This document shows positions 50,775 to 58,594 of a stretch of DNA of 64,000 nucleotides, piece after piece (position 1 is the first letter of the stretch; each line of letters starts with the position of its first letter). A program made the translations under genes and the position numbers. The notes under the pieces are model-generated. The model was given only the letters and a program-made list of their open reading frames with translations. It did no database searches and was not told where the DNA came from. Origin of the DNA: Aminipila sp032051575 (GTDB lineage: Bacteria; Bacillota; Clostridia; Peptostreptococcales; Anaerovoracaceae); contig NZ_DAMBYD010000001.1 in the NCBI RefSeq assembly GCF_032051575.1, forward strand, positions 248,001 through 312,000, in the 5' to 3' direction.

Positions 50775-52184
50775 ATGAAGAAAACTATTACAACAATGAT
50801 TGTGTTATTTTCCTTGATTGCAAGCTTGAGTGCAAATACTGCAGCTGTTTTTGCTGAAACAACTGTAAATGGTACTTCTTCAGCAGATGTCGCTGCAAAT
50901 GTACCGTCAATTGTGGCAGAGACAGGGGTATTAATTGATGCAAAAACAGGCATGGTATTGTACAATAAGGGAATGGATATACAAAAAGAACCTGCAAGTA
51001 CTACTAAAATCATTACGGGACTTTTAGCAATAGAAAAATTACCACTGGATAAGGTGGTAACAATTGATGCAGAAACGCCTTTCACCGAGGGCAGCAGAAT
51101 ATACCTTATGGAAGGGGAGAAAATTACAGTAAAAGATTTACTGTATGCGTTGTTTTTAGAATCCGCCAATGATGCAGCAGTTGCCTTAGGCATAGCGATG
51201 GCAGGGAATGTTGATGATTTTGCTGTAATGATGAATGAGAAGGCAAAAGAGTTAGGGGCAAAGAATACAAACTTCCGTAACCCCAATGGCTTACATTTAG
51301 AGGGGCATGTTACCACAGCTTATGATTTAGCCATGATAGCCAAAGGTGCCATGGAAAATCCTACTTTTAGAAAATATGTAAGCACATATAAGTATACAAT
51401 TCAGCCTACTAATAAACAGCAAGAACCAAGATATTTGTATAATACGAACAGACTACTTTATGACACCAGAACAAAAGTATCCGCCAATGGAGTGATACGT
51501 CCTGCAAAATATGATGGAGTTACCGGAATAAAGACGGGCTATACCGGTGAGGCAGGAGGATGTCTTGTATCTGGAGCAGCGCGAGAAGGAACAGAGCTTA
51601 TTGCTGTGGACATGAAGTCAACAGATTCTGGAAGATTTGGAGATGCTATTGCTCTTCTGGACTGGGGATTCCAAAATTATCATTCGGTAAAAATTGTAAA
51701 TAAAGCAACGGATATGGGTACAATAAAGGTATCCAAAGGTGCAGAAAAAAAAGTGTCACTGGTTACAGAAACGGACGGATATGCTACCCTTCCAATTAGT
51801 CAAAATGCAAAAAGCCTTAAAAAGGTTGTGAAATTAGCAGACAAAATTGAAGCACCGGTGCAGGATGGACAGGTAGTAGGAAGCATTAATTTCTTTCAGG
51901 GGGAAATCCTCATGAGCTCTGTAAACATTGTAGCCGCACAAGCTGTTAAAGAAGGAGCGCTTCTTTCTATACTGGGTAATTTTACTAAGGGTACTGGTAA
52001 AATTTATATGATTTTGGGTATTATAGCAGGGATAGTAGCTGCAGCTACAGGCGCATTGCTTTTCATCAGATATAGAAATATTAAGCGTAGGAAACAAAGA
52101 AGAGCAGAACGAGCAATGAGAATTGCCATGGAGAGAGAAAGAGATCGATTGTATTACAATAAAGAGAAATTTATAAATAGGTAG
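50775..52184 (+). CDS. D-alanyl-D-alanine carboxypeptidase (DacF-like, S11 family)
   Basis: 469 aa penicillin-binding protein 5-type enzyme that trims peptidoglycan pentapeptides. Signal peptide at residues 1-28 (IVLFSLIASLSANTAAVFA). Active-site motifs SxxK (PASTTKI near residue 75), SxN (ESANDAAV near 131) and KTG (GIKTGYTGEAGG near 253), then the beta-rich C-terminal domain. A transmembrane anchor (MILGIIAGIVAAATGALLF) and a basic, Arg-rich cytoplasmic tail follow. That long charged tail is unusual for DacA/DacF proteins. It ends 2 bp before uvrC. Confidence 0.92.
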   Translation: MKKTITTMIVLFSLIASLSANTAAVFAETTVNGTSSADVAANVPSIVAETGVLIDAKTGMVLYNKGMDIQKEPASTTKIITGLLAIEKLPLDKVVTIDAETPFTEGSRIYLMEGEKITVKDLLYALFLESANDAAVALGIAMAGNVDDFAVMMNEKAKELGAKNTNFRNPNGLHLEGHVTTAYDLAMIAKGAMENPTFRKYVSTYKYTIQPTNKQQEPRYLYNTNRLLYDTRTKVSANGVIRPAKYDGVTGIKTGYTGEAGGCLVSGAAREGTELIAVDMKSTDSGRFGDAIALLDWGFQNYHSVKIVNKATDMGTIKVSKGAEKKVSLVTETDGYATLPISQNAKSLKKVVKLADKIEAPVQDGQVVGSINFFQGEILMSSVNIVAAQAVKEGALLSILGNFTKGTGKIYMILGIIAGIVAAATGALLFIRYRNIKRRKQRRAERAMRIAMERERDRLYYNKEKFINR

Positions 52185-52186
52185 AT

Positions 52187-54121
52187 ATGTTTGATATTAA
52201 AGAAAATCTAAAAAAGCTCCCGGATACTCCGGGAGTTTATATACATAAGGACAAACTGGGGCAGGTTATTTATGTAGGGAAAGCCATTTCCTTAAAGAAT
52301 CGTGTGCGTCAGTATTTTCAATCGCCTAAAAGCATGCCTGCAAAGGTTAGGGCTATGGTGAGCCACATTGAAGAATTTGAGTATATTACTACTAATACTG
52401 AGATGGAGGCGCTAATTTTAGAGTGTACACTGATAAAACGTTACATGCCTAAATACAATGTTTTATTAAGAGATGATAAAACATATCCTTATATAAAAAT
52501 AACCATGAATGAGGAATATCCAAGGCTGATTAAGACCAGGAGAGTTGAGAAGGATGATGGCAGATATTTTGGTCCCTATACTGATGTGGGGGCAGTGAAT
52601 CAAATGATAGATTTACTTAATAATATATTCGCACTTAAGAGATGTCCCACAAAGAAATTTCCAGAGATTATAAAGCCTTGTTTGAATTATCATATAAATC
52701 AGTGCAGAGGTATCTGTAATGGAAAGGTAAGCAGGGAATCCTACATGCAGGATGTGGCACAAATCATAGAATTCTTGAATGGTAAAACGAAGCCATTTGT
52801 AGATATGCTTACTGAAAAAATGTTTGAAGAATCAGAGATGCTAAATTTTGAAAAGGCTGCAGAATATAGAGATTATATAGAGGCAGCTAAAACAATCACT
52901 GAAAAACAGCATGTGGTAATGCTTGGAATTAAGGATTTGGATATTGCATTAGCAATCTCCAGTAGCCAAAAATCTTACGTTGTATTATTCTTTGTACGAA
53001 ATGGAAAACTGATTGGCCGTGAAAACTTTGCTATGGAGGGAACACAAGATAAGGATGAACTGGTATGCGAATTTCTGAAGCAGTATTATAGCGAAAATCC
53101 AAATATTCCATATGAAATTTTGGTAGAACGACCTTTAGAAGAAGCAGGTTTAATAGCAGATTTCTTGAGTGAGGTTGCTGGCAGACAGGTGAAAATAACG
53201 GTTCCTCAAAGAGGAGACAAGAGAGACTTATTACAGTTAGCACAGAAAGATTCCATAGAAATGCTAAAAACCATTGACGAACGTGAAAATAACCAAAGAG
53301 CAAGACGCGCAGCCATTTCAAAAGAAATAGGGAATTTGATTGATTTAATTACTGGAGGATTACCAGATGGGCGACTAGAGCAGTCAAACCACATAGCAGA
53401 TTTAGGAAAAAAGCAGATTGCTGAAGTTCAGGAATCTGACAATCAAGCTAAAGAATTTAGAGATTACAGAGTAGAGGCTTATGATATTTCTAATACCAAC
53501 GGGGTGGATTCTGTAGGCGCAATGGTGGTATTTGAAGGCTTAAAACCTAACAAAAAAGAATACCGAAGATTTAAAATCCGAACCATCGAAGGACCAAATG
53601 ATTATGGCAGCATGCAGGAGGTTATATATCGAAGATTCAAAAGGGCGCTTGAAGGTGACCCTGCCTTCAGCACATTGCCTCATATACTTTTTATTGATGG
53701 AGGAAAGGGTCAAGTATCTGCTGTGCAACAGATACTTAGCGCCATGAATTTGAATACAGCAGTTGCAGGAATGGCTAAGGACGATAAACACCGAACCAGG
53801 GCATTGGTATATAAAGTTTATGGAACAGAAGAATATGAAGAGATTTTACTGAAGGAGCATCCACTGCTGTTTAAATATACCGGGGTTATTCAAGAGGAAG
53901 TTCACAGATTTGCAATAGATTATCACAGAGGATTGCGTGGAAAACGAATCCAAGGATCTGCCCTGGATGAAATTGATGGTGTTGGACCACAAAGGCGGAA
54001 TTCTCTTCTAGCACATTTTGGAAGTCTTGAGAGGATTAGAAATGCCACAATAGAAGAATTATGTATGGCTCCAGGTATAACAGAATATGTAGCAAACAAT
54101 ATCAAAGAATATTTTGATTGA
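52187..54121 (+). CDS. uvrC: Excinuclease ABC subunit C
   Basis: 644 aa nucleotide-excision repair nuclease making both incisions around lesions. GIY-YIG domain at the N-terminus (TPGVYIHKDKLGQVIYVGKA near residue 14), UVR motif (MLNFEKAAEYRDYIEAAK near 220), RNase H-like endonuclease domain (YDISNTNGVDSVGAMVVF near 428) and C-terminal helix-hairpin-helix (IDGVGPQRRNSLLAHFGSL near 596). Full length for the family. Its start is directly after the carboxypeptidase gene, suggesting read-through transcription. Confidence 0.97.
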   Translation: MFDIKENLKKLPDTPGVYIHKDKLGQVIYVGKAISLKNRVRQYFQSPKSMPAKVRAMVSHIEEFEYITTNTEMEALILECTLIKRYMPKYNVLLRDDKTYPYIKITMNEEYPRLIKTRRVEKDDGRYFGPYTDVGAVNQMIDLLNNIFALKRCPTKKFPEIIKPCLNYHINQCRGICNGKVSRESYMQDVAQIIEFLNGKTKPFVDMLTEKMFEESEMLNFEKAAEYRDYIEAAKTITEKQHVVMLGIKDLDIALAISSSQKSYVVLFFVRNGKLIGRENFAMEGTQDKDELVCEFLKQYYSENPNIPYEILVERPLEEAGLIADFLSEVAGRQVKITVPQRGDKRDLLQLAQKDSIEMLKTIDERENNQRARRAAISKEIGNLIDLITGGLPDGRLEQSNHIADLGKKQIAEVQESDNQAKEFRDYRVEAYDISNTNGVDSVGAMVVFEGLKPNKKEYRRFKIRTIEGPNDYGSMQEVIYRRFKRALEGDPAFSTLPHILFIDGGKGQVSAVQQILSAMNLNTAVAGMAKDDKHRTRALVYKVYGTEEYEEILLKEHPLLFKYTGVIQEEVHRFAIDYHRGLRGKRIQGSALDEIDGVGPQRRNSLLAHFGSLERIRNATIEELCMAPGITEYVANNIKEYFD

Positions 54122-54220
54122 TAAAGGCAAATTATGGTGGTATAGTAATGATGATAGTATATGAAAATTTGCATATACTAAGGAAATTACCAAAACGATT
54201 TTTACATGGAGGACTTAAAT

Positions 54221-54529
54221 ATGTCAGATAAAGAGAAGTGCACTGGCGGTTGTGACTGCGGATGTGGTGAACACGAACACGAAGATTCAGATTTTTTAAC
54301 TTTAGAATTTGATGATGGCGTAGAAGTAGAATGCGAAATTATGGGTGTGTTCGATTTTGAAGGAAAAGAATACATCGCGCTTATTCCAGATGACGGAACA
54401 GATGATGTTTACATCTATGGATATAAGGAAGTTGGCGAAGAAGAGTTTGAATTAGTTGATATTGATGATGATGCAGAATTTGAAAAGGTTGTTGCTGAAT
54501 TTGATAAGTTAACAGCAGAAGAAGCTTAA
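54221..54529 (+). CDS. DUF1292 domain protein with Cys/His-rich N-terminus
   Basis: 102 aa from the ATG at 54221, with GGAGG 7 bp upstream; an earlier ATG at 54206 is part of that site. The DUF1292 core is TLEFDDGVEVECEIMGVFDF followed by EGKEYIALIPDD and DVYIYGYKEV. In front of it is a short KCTGGCDCGCGEHEHEDSD segment with four Cys and two His that could bind a metal ion. Very acidic overall. Family function unknown; often encoded near yrzL/ruvX-type genes in Firmicutes. Confidence 0.88.
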   Translation: MSDKEKCTGGCDCGCGEHEHEDSDFLTLEFDDGVEVECEIMGVFDFEGKEYIALIPDDGTDDVYIYGYKEVGEEEFELVDIDDDAEFEKVVAEFDKLTAEEA

Positions 54530-54581
54530 TCGTTTTCAAGCGTTTAATAACATGAAAAACAAAATACGTTAATTAAATAAG

Positions 54582-54623
54582 AAACAAAAAACAGGGAGCG
54601 GAATTGCTCTCTGTTTTTTGTTT
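54582..54623 (+). terminator. Strong intrinsic terminator
   Basis: 18-bp stem (54582-54599 with 54606-54623; one G-T pair), 6-nt loop, A-rich 5' side and T-rich 3' side. Confidence 0.92.
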
Positions 54624-54665
54624 TGCTGATTTTTTATTTATTTAGGGGAAAATCCATAAGGATAG

Positions 54666-54691
54666 TTAAATTTTATGGGGATAAAATTTAA
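54666..54691. repeat. AT-rich inverted repeat
   Basis: TTAAATTTTA/TAAAATTTAA with 6-nt spacer TGGGGA, in the gap between the DUF1292 and small membrane protein genes. Could be a hairpin or an operator. Confidence 0.5.
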
Positions 54692-54831
54692 ACAATTCCC
54701 TTAATTTTTTTAAGAATATACCAATTAAAAACTAATGTCAATAGGCAGTTGAAAATACTATATTCTAAATAGTAAGAATAGTACGAATTTGTTATAAGAT
54801 TGCCATAAAATTACATGTTTTGTACGCAATC

Positions 54832-54859
54832 TTGCTATTGTATACTTGATACGTATAAT
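54832..54859 (+). promoter_or_regulatory. Possible SigA promoter
   Basis: TTGCTA (54832-54837), 16-bp spacer, TATAAT (54854-54859). It faces right through the small antisense gene towards the FAD enzyme. The rest of the 54624-54907 stretch shows no gene. Confidence 0.5.
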
Positions 54860-54907
54860 CATAGTCCTATTAAGTAGAATTAGAAAAATTTAATGGAATT
54901 CAGTATG

Positions 54908-55069
54908 TTATCGACTTCTGGCTTTCTTTATAAAAGCTATACCAATCAGCGTAAAAAGAAAAAGTCCTGTTATAGTATAAGACTTAAATCCAAAAGTAAG
55001 TAAATCAAATATACAATACACAGAGCCTGATAAAAATAATATACCAATGATTAAACTCTTTTTATCCAT
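54908..55069 (-). CDS. Small two-helix membrane protein
   Basis: 53 aa. On the minus strand an ATG with GGAGGTTTAA upstream opens a frame reading MDKKSLIIGILFLSGSVYCI, then FDLLTFGFKSYTITGLFLFT and LIGIAFIKKARSR before TAA. It has two hydrophobic helices with a short polar turn and a basic tail. The good ribosome binding site and codon use support a real gene. Not recognised. Confidence 0.6.
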   Translation of the reverse strand: MDKKSLIIGILFLSGSVYCIFDLLTFGFKSYTITGLFLFTLIGIAFIKKARSR

Positions 55070-55249
55070 ACTTATTTAAACCTCCGATTGTCAAAAGTAA
55101 TAATAATAAATAACAACTTTGCTTACAAATCAATATTAAATTTAATTATATCATAAAAAAAGTAAATATTTAATAGTTGAATTATTTTTTTGTTTCGGAT
55201 ATAGTAGCTGTGTATGGTCGAAAGCATGGCCAATCAGTTGGAGGATGTT

Positions 55250-56635
55250 ATGAAAAAATATGATATTATAATTGCCGGAGCTGGTGCAAGTGGAGTATTC
55301 TTATCATACGAACTTACGAAGCTTAACAATACAGCAAAAATTTTAATGGTAGATAAAGGTGCACCACTTGAAAAAAGGGTATGCCCAATTAAATTAGGAA
55401 AAACGAATAACTGCATAAAATGTGAGCCTTGCCATATCATGAATGGATACGGAGGTGCAGGGACATTATCAGATGGAAAATACAATATTACAACTAAGTT
55501 TGGTGGAGATTTACATGCTTACATAGGTCAAGAGCAGGCAATGGACCTTATGGAGTATGTTGATGATGTGCTTTGCAACTTTGGAGGAGCAGACGCTAAG
55601 CTTTATTCTACAGGGAATTCTGATTTGAAGACTACGGCTTTAAGAAACAACCTGAACTTGCTTGATGCTAAAGTAAGACATTTGGGAACCGATAGAAATG
55701 TTCAGATTTTAGAAAGAATTTGTAACTATACAAAAGACAGAATTGACATGGAGTTTTACGCAACGATATCTGAGGTTACTCAAAACTCAGATGGAACCTT
55801 TAATGTAAAAACAAACAAAGGTGGAGAGTACCAATGTAATGATTTGGTTTTAGCAACTGGACGTTCTGGCTCCAAGTGGATTTCACGTATCTGTGAGCAA
55901 ATGAAAATTGGATTAGAACAAAACAGAGTTGACATCGGGGTTCGTGTTGAACTTCCCGCTGAGATCTTTAAGCACATTACAGATGAAGTATATGAAAGCA
56001 AGATAGTATATAAAACAGATAAGTATAATGACATGGTTAGGACCTTCTGCATGAATCCTTATGGTGAAGTTGTTGCAGAGAATACAAATGGCATTGTAAC
56101 CGTAAATGGACACAGTTATGCTGATCCATCCCTTAGAACAGAAAACACAAACTTTGCACTTTTAGTTTCCAATAAACTGACTGCACCGTTTAAAGACAGC
56201 AATGAGTATGGTGAATCAATTGCGAAGCTTTCCAATATGTTAGGCGGTGGAGTTTTAATGCAGAGGTTTGGAGATCTTGTAAAAGGAAGAAGAAGTAGTG
56301 ATAGACGTATGGAAAAATGCTTTACGCGGCCTACATTAAAAGCTACACCTGGAGATCTGAGCCTTGTACTGCCGAAGAGACAGTTGGATAACATTATAGA
56401 AATGATTTATGCATTAGATAAAATTGCACCGGGAACAGCTAATGAGGATACATTACTTTATGGTGTAGAAGTTAAGTTCTACAATTCAAGGGTAGAGGTA
56501 AATGAAAATCTTGAAACTAAAGTAAATGGGCTATATGCTTTAGGTGATGGCTCGGGGGTTACACACTCCCTATCACAGGCATCTGCCAGCGGAGTTCATT
56601 TAGGTCGGATTTTGGCGAAGAAATATTCTAAATAG
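55250..56635 (+). CDS. FAD-dependent oxidoreductase
   Basis: 461 aa from the ATG at 55250 with GGAGGATGTT directly upstream; an ATG at 55214 has no site. N-terminal Rossmann motif IIAGAGASGVFLSYEL with Glu/Asp-type MVDKGAPLEKR, a Cys-rich stretch NCIKCEPCHIMNGYGGAGT, the LATGRSGSKW mid-motif and a C-terminal FAD-contact YALGDGSGVTHSLSQASASG. This group of flavoproteins (FAD-dependent dehydrogenase, HI0933-related) has no settled substrate. Single-gene unit with a terminator. Confidence 0.85.
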   Translation: MKKYDIIIAGAGASGVFLSYELTKLNNTAKILMVDKGAPLEKRVCPIKLGKTNNCIKCEPCHIMNGYGGAGTLSDGKYNITTKFGGDLHAYIGQEQAMDLMEYVDDVLCNFGGADAKLYSTGNSDLKTTALRNNLNLLDAKVRHLGTDRNVQILERICNYTKDRIDMEFYATISEVTQNSDGTFNVKTNKGGEYQCNDLVLATGRSGSKWISRICEQMKIGLEQNRVDIGVRVELPAEIFKHITDEVYESKIVYKTDKYNDMVRTFCMNPYGEVVAENTNGIVTVNGHSYADPSLRTENTNFALLVSNKLTAPFKDSNEYGESIAKLSNMLGGGVLMQRFGDLVKGRRSSDRRMEKCFTRPTLKATPGDLSLVLPKRQLDNIIEMIYALDKIAPGTANEDTLLYGVEVKFYNSRVEVNENLETKVNGLYALGDGSGVTHSLSQASASGVHLGRILAKKYSK

Positions 56636-56654
56636 CAAAATTGCGCAATAAAAG

Positions 56655-56689
56655 TAAGATGAAGTAGCAACAACTTCATCTTATTTTTT
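56655..56689 (+). terminator. Intrinsic terminator
   Basis: TAAGATGAAGT (56655-56665)/ACTTCATCTTA (56673-56683), 7-nt loop, then TTTTTT. Confidence 0.9.
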
Positions 56690-56892
56690 ATTTTTCGACA
56701 CAAATAGACAGAAAAATACAAAAAAAGAAGTGAATTATGTAGAAATTATGTAGAAATTGTGTTGAAAAATTTAAAATATATGCTATAATAATAAAAAAAT
56801 AATTGCATCGTTTTTATGATATACGTGATATGCAATGTATATTATTAGTTAATGTTTTAATCCAATTTGATTGTGGGATGCGGATGGTTAAA

Positions 56893-56985
56893 ACTGAAGA
56901 TTTTAGCAAAGCAGTCGAAAGACTGTGACGCAAAGCTATAGGGCCTGAACTCAAAGACAAAGAGATGGTAGCCAGTTGCATGAAT
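56893..56985 (+). ncRNA. Cyclic di-GMP-I (GEMM) riboswitch
   Basis: The conserved core is present in order: AGCAAA, a P2 hairpin CAGTC-GAAA-GACTG with GNRA loop, then GACGCAAAGC, an AGGGCCT with P3 sequence, and GGTAGCCAGTTGC. These are the class I c-di-GMP aptamer signatures. A terminator follows immediately, so control is by transcription termination. The 56636-57079 gap is filled by this element and its flanks. Confidence 0.92.
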
Positions 56986-56988
56986 AGG

Positions 56989-57016
56989 AACTCCTGGTGC
57001 AATAGGAGTTTTTTTC
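56989..57016 (+). terminator. Riboswitch expression platform terminator
   Basis: AACTCCT (56989-56995)/AGGAGTT (57004-57010) then seven Ts, directly after the aptamer. It would stop transcription of the PAS-like gene depending on c-di-GMP; on- or off-switch cannot be told by eye. Confidence 0.85.
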
Positions 57017-57079
57017 GTGGACAAGAAGCAGTACATCTGAATAGCCTGGGGTGCATGAGGGTCAAAGGAGTGTGAAACC

Positions 57080-57448
57080 ATGAGCAATATAGGGATAGCT
57101 GTAGTTGAGATAACTAAAGCAAATGTACACAGATTGCTATATGCAAATAAAAATTATTACATGACTAGAAAATATAAGCCGGAAGAATTACAAGAAACAT
57201 ACGAAAATAATGTAGTTGAGCTTATGGATACGGAAAGCAAAATTCGTATGAATATTTTAGTTGAAGAGGCTTTAAGGTACAAAAAGAATAGTATAAATTT
57301 TGACATAAAGGTTAACTGCAAGGATGGAGAATGCAAGTGTCTGCTGTGTAAAGGAAAATTTATATATAAACCAGAAAGAGTTACTATGAATATTGTTGAG
57401 ACGGATATAACAGGTGTAAGTGAAAGCCTTGCGGCTGGCATTTTGTAG
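57080..57448 (+). CDS. Small PAS-like protein under c-di-GMP control
   Basis: 122 aa; AAAGGAGTG lies 10 bp before the ATG. The pattern NVHRLLYANKNYYMTRKY, then KPEELQE, and an end with GKFIYKPERVTMNIVETDIT resembles a single PAS domain without an output module (the last strand-plus-DIT is typical). A Cys cluster CKDGECKCLLC (four Cys near residues 80-90) lies in the middle and could bind a metal or sense redox. Controlled by the upstream riboswitch and placed just before the flagellar operon, so a motility adaptor is plausible. Identity tentative. Confidence 0.65.
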   Translation: MSNIGIAVVEITKANVHRLLYANKNYYMTRKYKPEELQETYENNVVELMDTESKIRMNILVEEALRYKKNSINFDIKVNCKDGECKCLLCKGKFIYKPERVTMNIVETDITGVSESLAAGIL

Positions 57449-57528
57449 CAATTTTGCATGCATTTGGTAAGGGCTACAGAAAAGGGTACATTTTTCTACA
57501 ATATTTTATCTTTTATGACGCAAAATAG

Positions 57529-57597
57529 TTGCAAAAACTGCCGAATAATATATAATTTACGTAGGCTAAAAAATGGGTTGATGATACCCATTTTTTT
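57529..57597 (+). promoter_or_regulatory. Promoter plus terminator-like leader of the flagellar operon
   Basis: TTGCAA (57529-57534), 16-bp spacer, TATAAT (57551-57556), which would drive the operon. Shortly after, AAAAAATGGGT (57568-57578)/ACCCATTTTTT (57586-57596) forms a hairpin with T run at the very start of the transcript. A GCCGAATA within the region weakly resembles a SigD -10. Confidence 0.5.
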
Positions 57598-57706
57598 GGA
57601 AGGGTGCAAAAAAATGTAAATTATGTAGGGAAGCAAGTTTATATTACGTTATATTAGATGTCACGGATGACAGAATTCAGAAAAAACCAGAAAGGTGGTA
57701 TGTATA

Positions 57707-58177
57707 TTGTCATTTTTAAGTTCCATGAATATAAGTGCTTCAGCATTAACAGCACAAAGGCAAAGACTTGATATTATTTCAGAAAATGTTTCAAATATTG
57801 ACACAACAAGAACTGAATCCGGGGGACCTTATAGAAGAAAGATGGTTGTTTTTGAAGACAAAGCGGGAGATGTTTCTTTTAAGGATTCCCTCAACAATGC
57901 AATTGTCGAAAGAGGTGCCAACGGCAGATTGGTTAGAAGGGACTACTCACCAGGAGTGAGGGTCAGCGACATTGTAGAAGATCAGAGCGATCTTAAAACG
58001 GAATACAATCCAGATCATCCGGATGCGGACGCAAATGGGTATGTTAAACTTCCAAATGTAAACATGCTGGAAGAGACCATGGACAGTATGTCAGCCACAA
58101 GATCATATCAGGCAAATGTTACGGTTTTAAATGCAGTAAAACTTATGGCACAGAAGGCACTGGATATTGGCAGATAA
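57707..58177 (+). CDS. flgC: Flagellar basal-body rod protein FlgC
   Basis: 156 aa from the TTG at 57707 (AAAGGTGG upstream); a GTG at 57695 would add four residues. Proximal rod protein. N-terminal rod motif SSMNISASALTAQRQRLDII ... ENVSNIDTTRT and C-terminal NVNMLEETMDSMSATRSYQANVTVLNA, including the ANV motif of axial proteins. Normally preceded by flgB, which is not present here. Followed by fliE. Confidence 0.95.
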   Translation: MSFLSSMNISASALTAQRQRLDIISENVSNIDTTRTESGGPYRRKMVVFEDKAGDVSFKDSLNNAIVERGANGRLVRRDYSPGVRVSDIVEDQSDLKTEYNPDHPDADANGYVKLPNVNMLEETMDSMSATRSYQANVTVLNAVKLMAQKALDIGR

Positions 58178-58221
58178 CTTTAGCTAGCGTGTGAAGAAAT
58201 TTAATTGGAGGTAATAATCAT

Positions 58222-58572
58222 ATGTTTATAGATCCCATGCAGGCAATTAATAATATTGCGAATATAAGCCAGATAAATAAAATTGATGGAAACAATAAGG
58301 CAGCAAATGGCGTAACTGAGGGAAATGATACTGGGGCAGCGCAAGGTGCACAAGTTCCGTTTAAATCCGTGTTTGAAGATGCAGTGAAAGATGTTATCAG
58401 TACAGATAAGCAGGTAAATGTGGATGCAGAAATGCTTGCAACAGGACAGAGTGATAATTTACATCAGTACAGCATTGACATCGCAAAGGCTCAGCTATCA
58501 ATAGACCTATTGGTTGAACTAAGAAATAAAGCACTTGATTCATACAGCGAAATCATGCGTATGAGTGTGTAA
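58222..58572 (+). CDS. fliE: Flagellar hook-basal body protein FliE
   Basis: 116 aa. Connects the MS ring to the rod. C-terminal half is the conserved part: SVFEDAVKDVI followed by LATGQSDNLHQYSIDIAKAQ and LVELRNKALDSYSEIMRMSV at the very end, the usual FliE tail. A Gly/Asn-rich N-terminus is typical. GGAGG 7 bp before the ATG. It sits between flgC and fliF as in most bacterial flagellar operons. Confidence 0.95.
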   Translation: MFIDPMQAINNIANISQINKIDGNNKAANGVTEGNDTGAAQGAQVPFKSVFEDAVKDVISTDKQVNVDAEMLATGQSDNLHQYSIDIAKAQLSIDLLVELRNKALDSYSEIMRMSV

Positions 58573-58594
58573 TGTAGGATAAGGTGGCAGGAAA

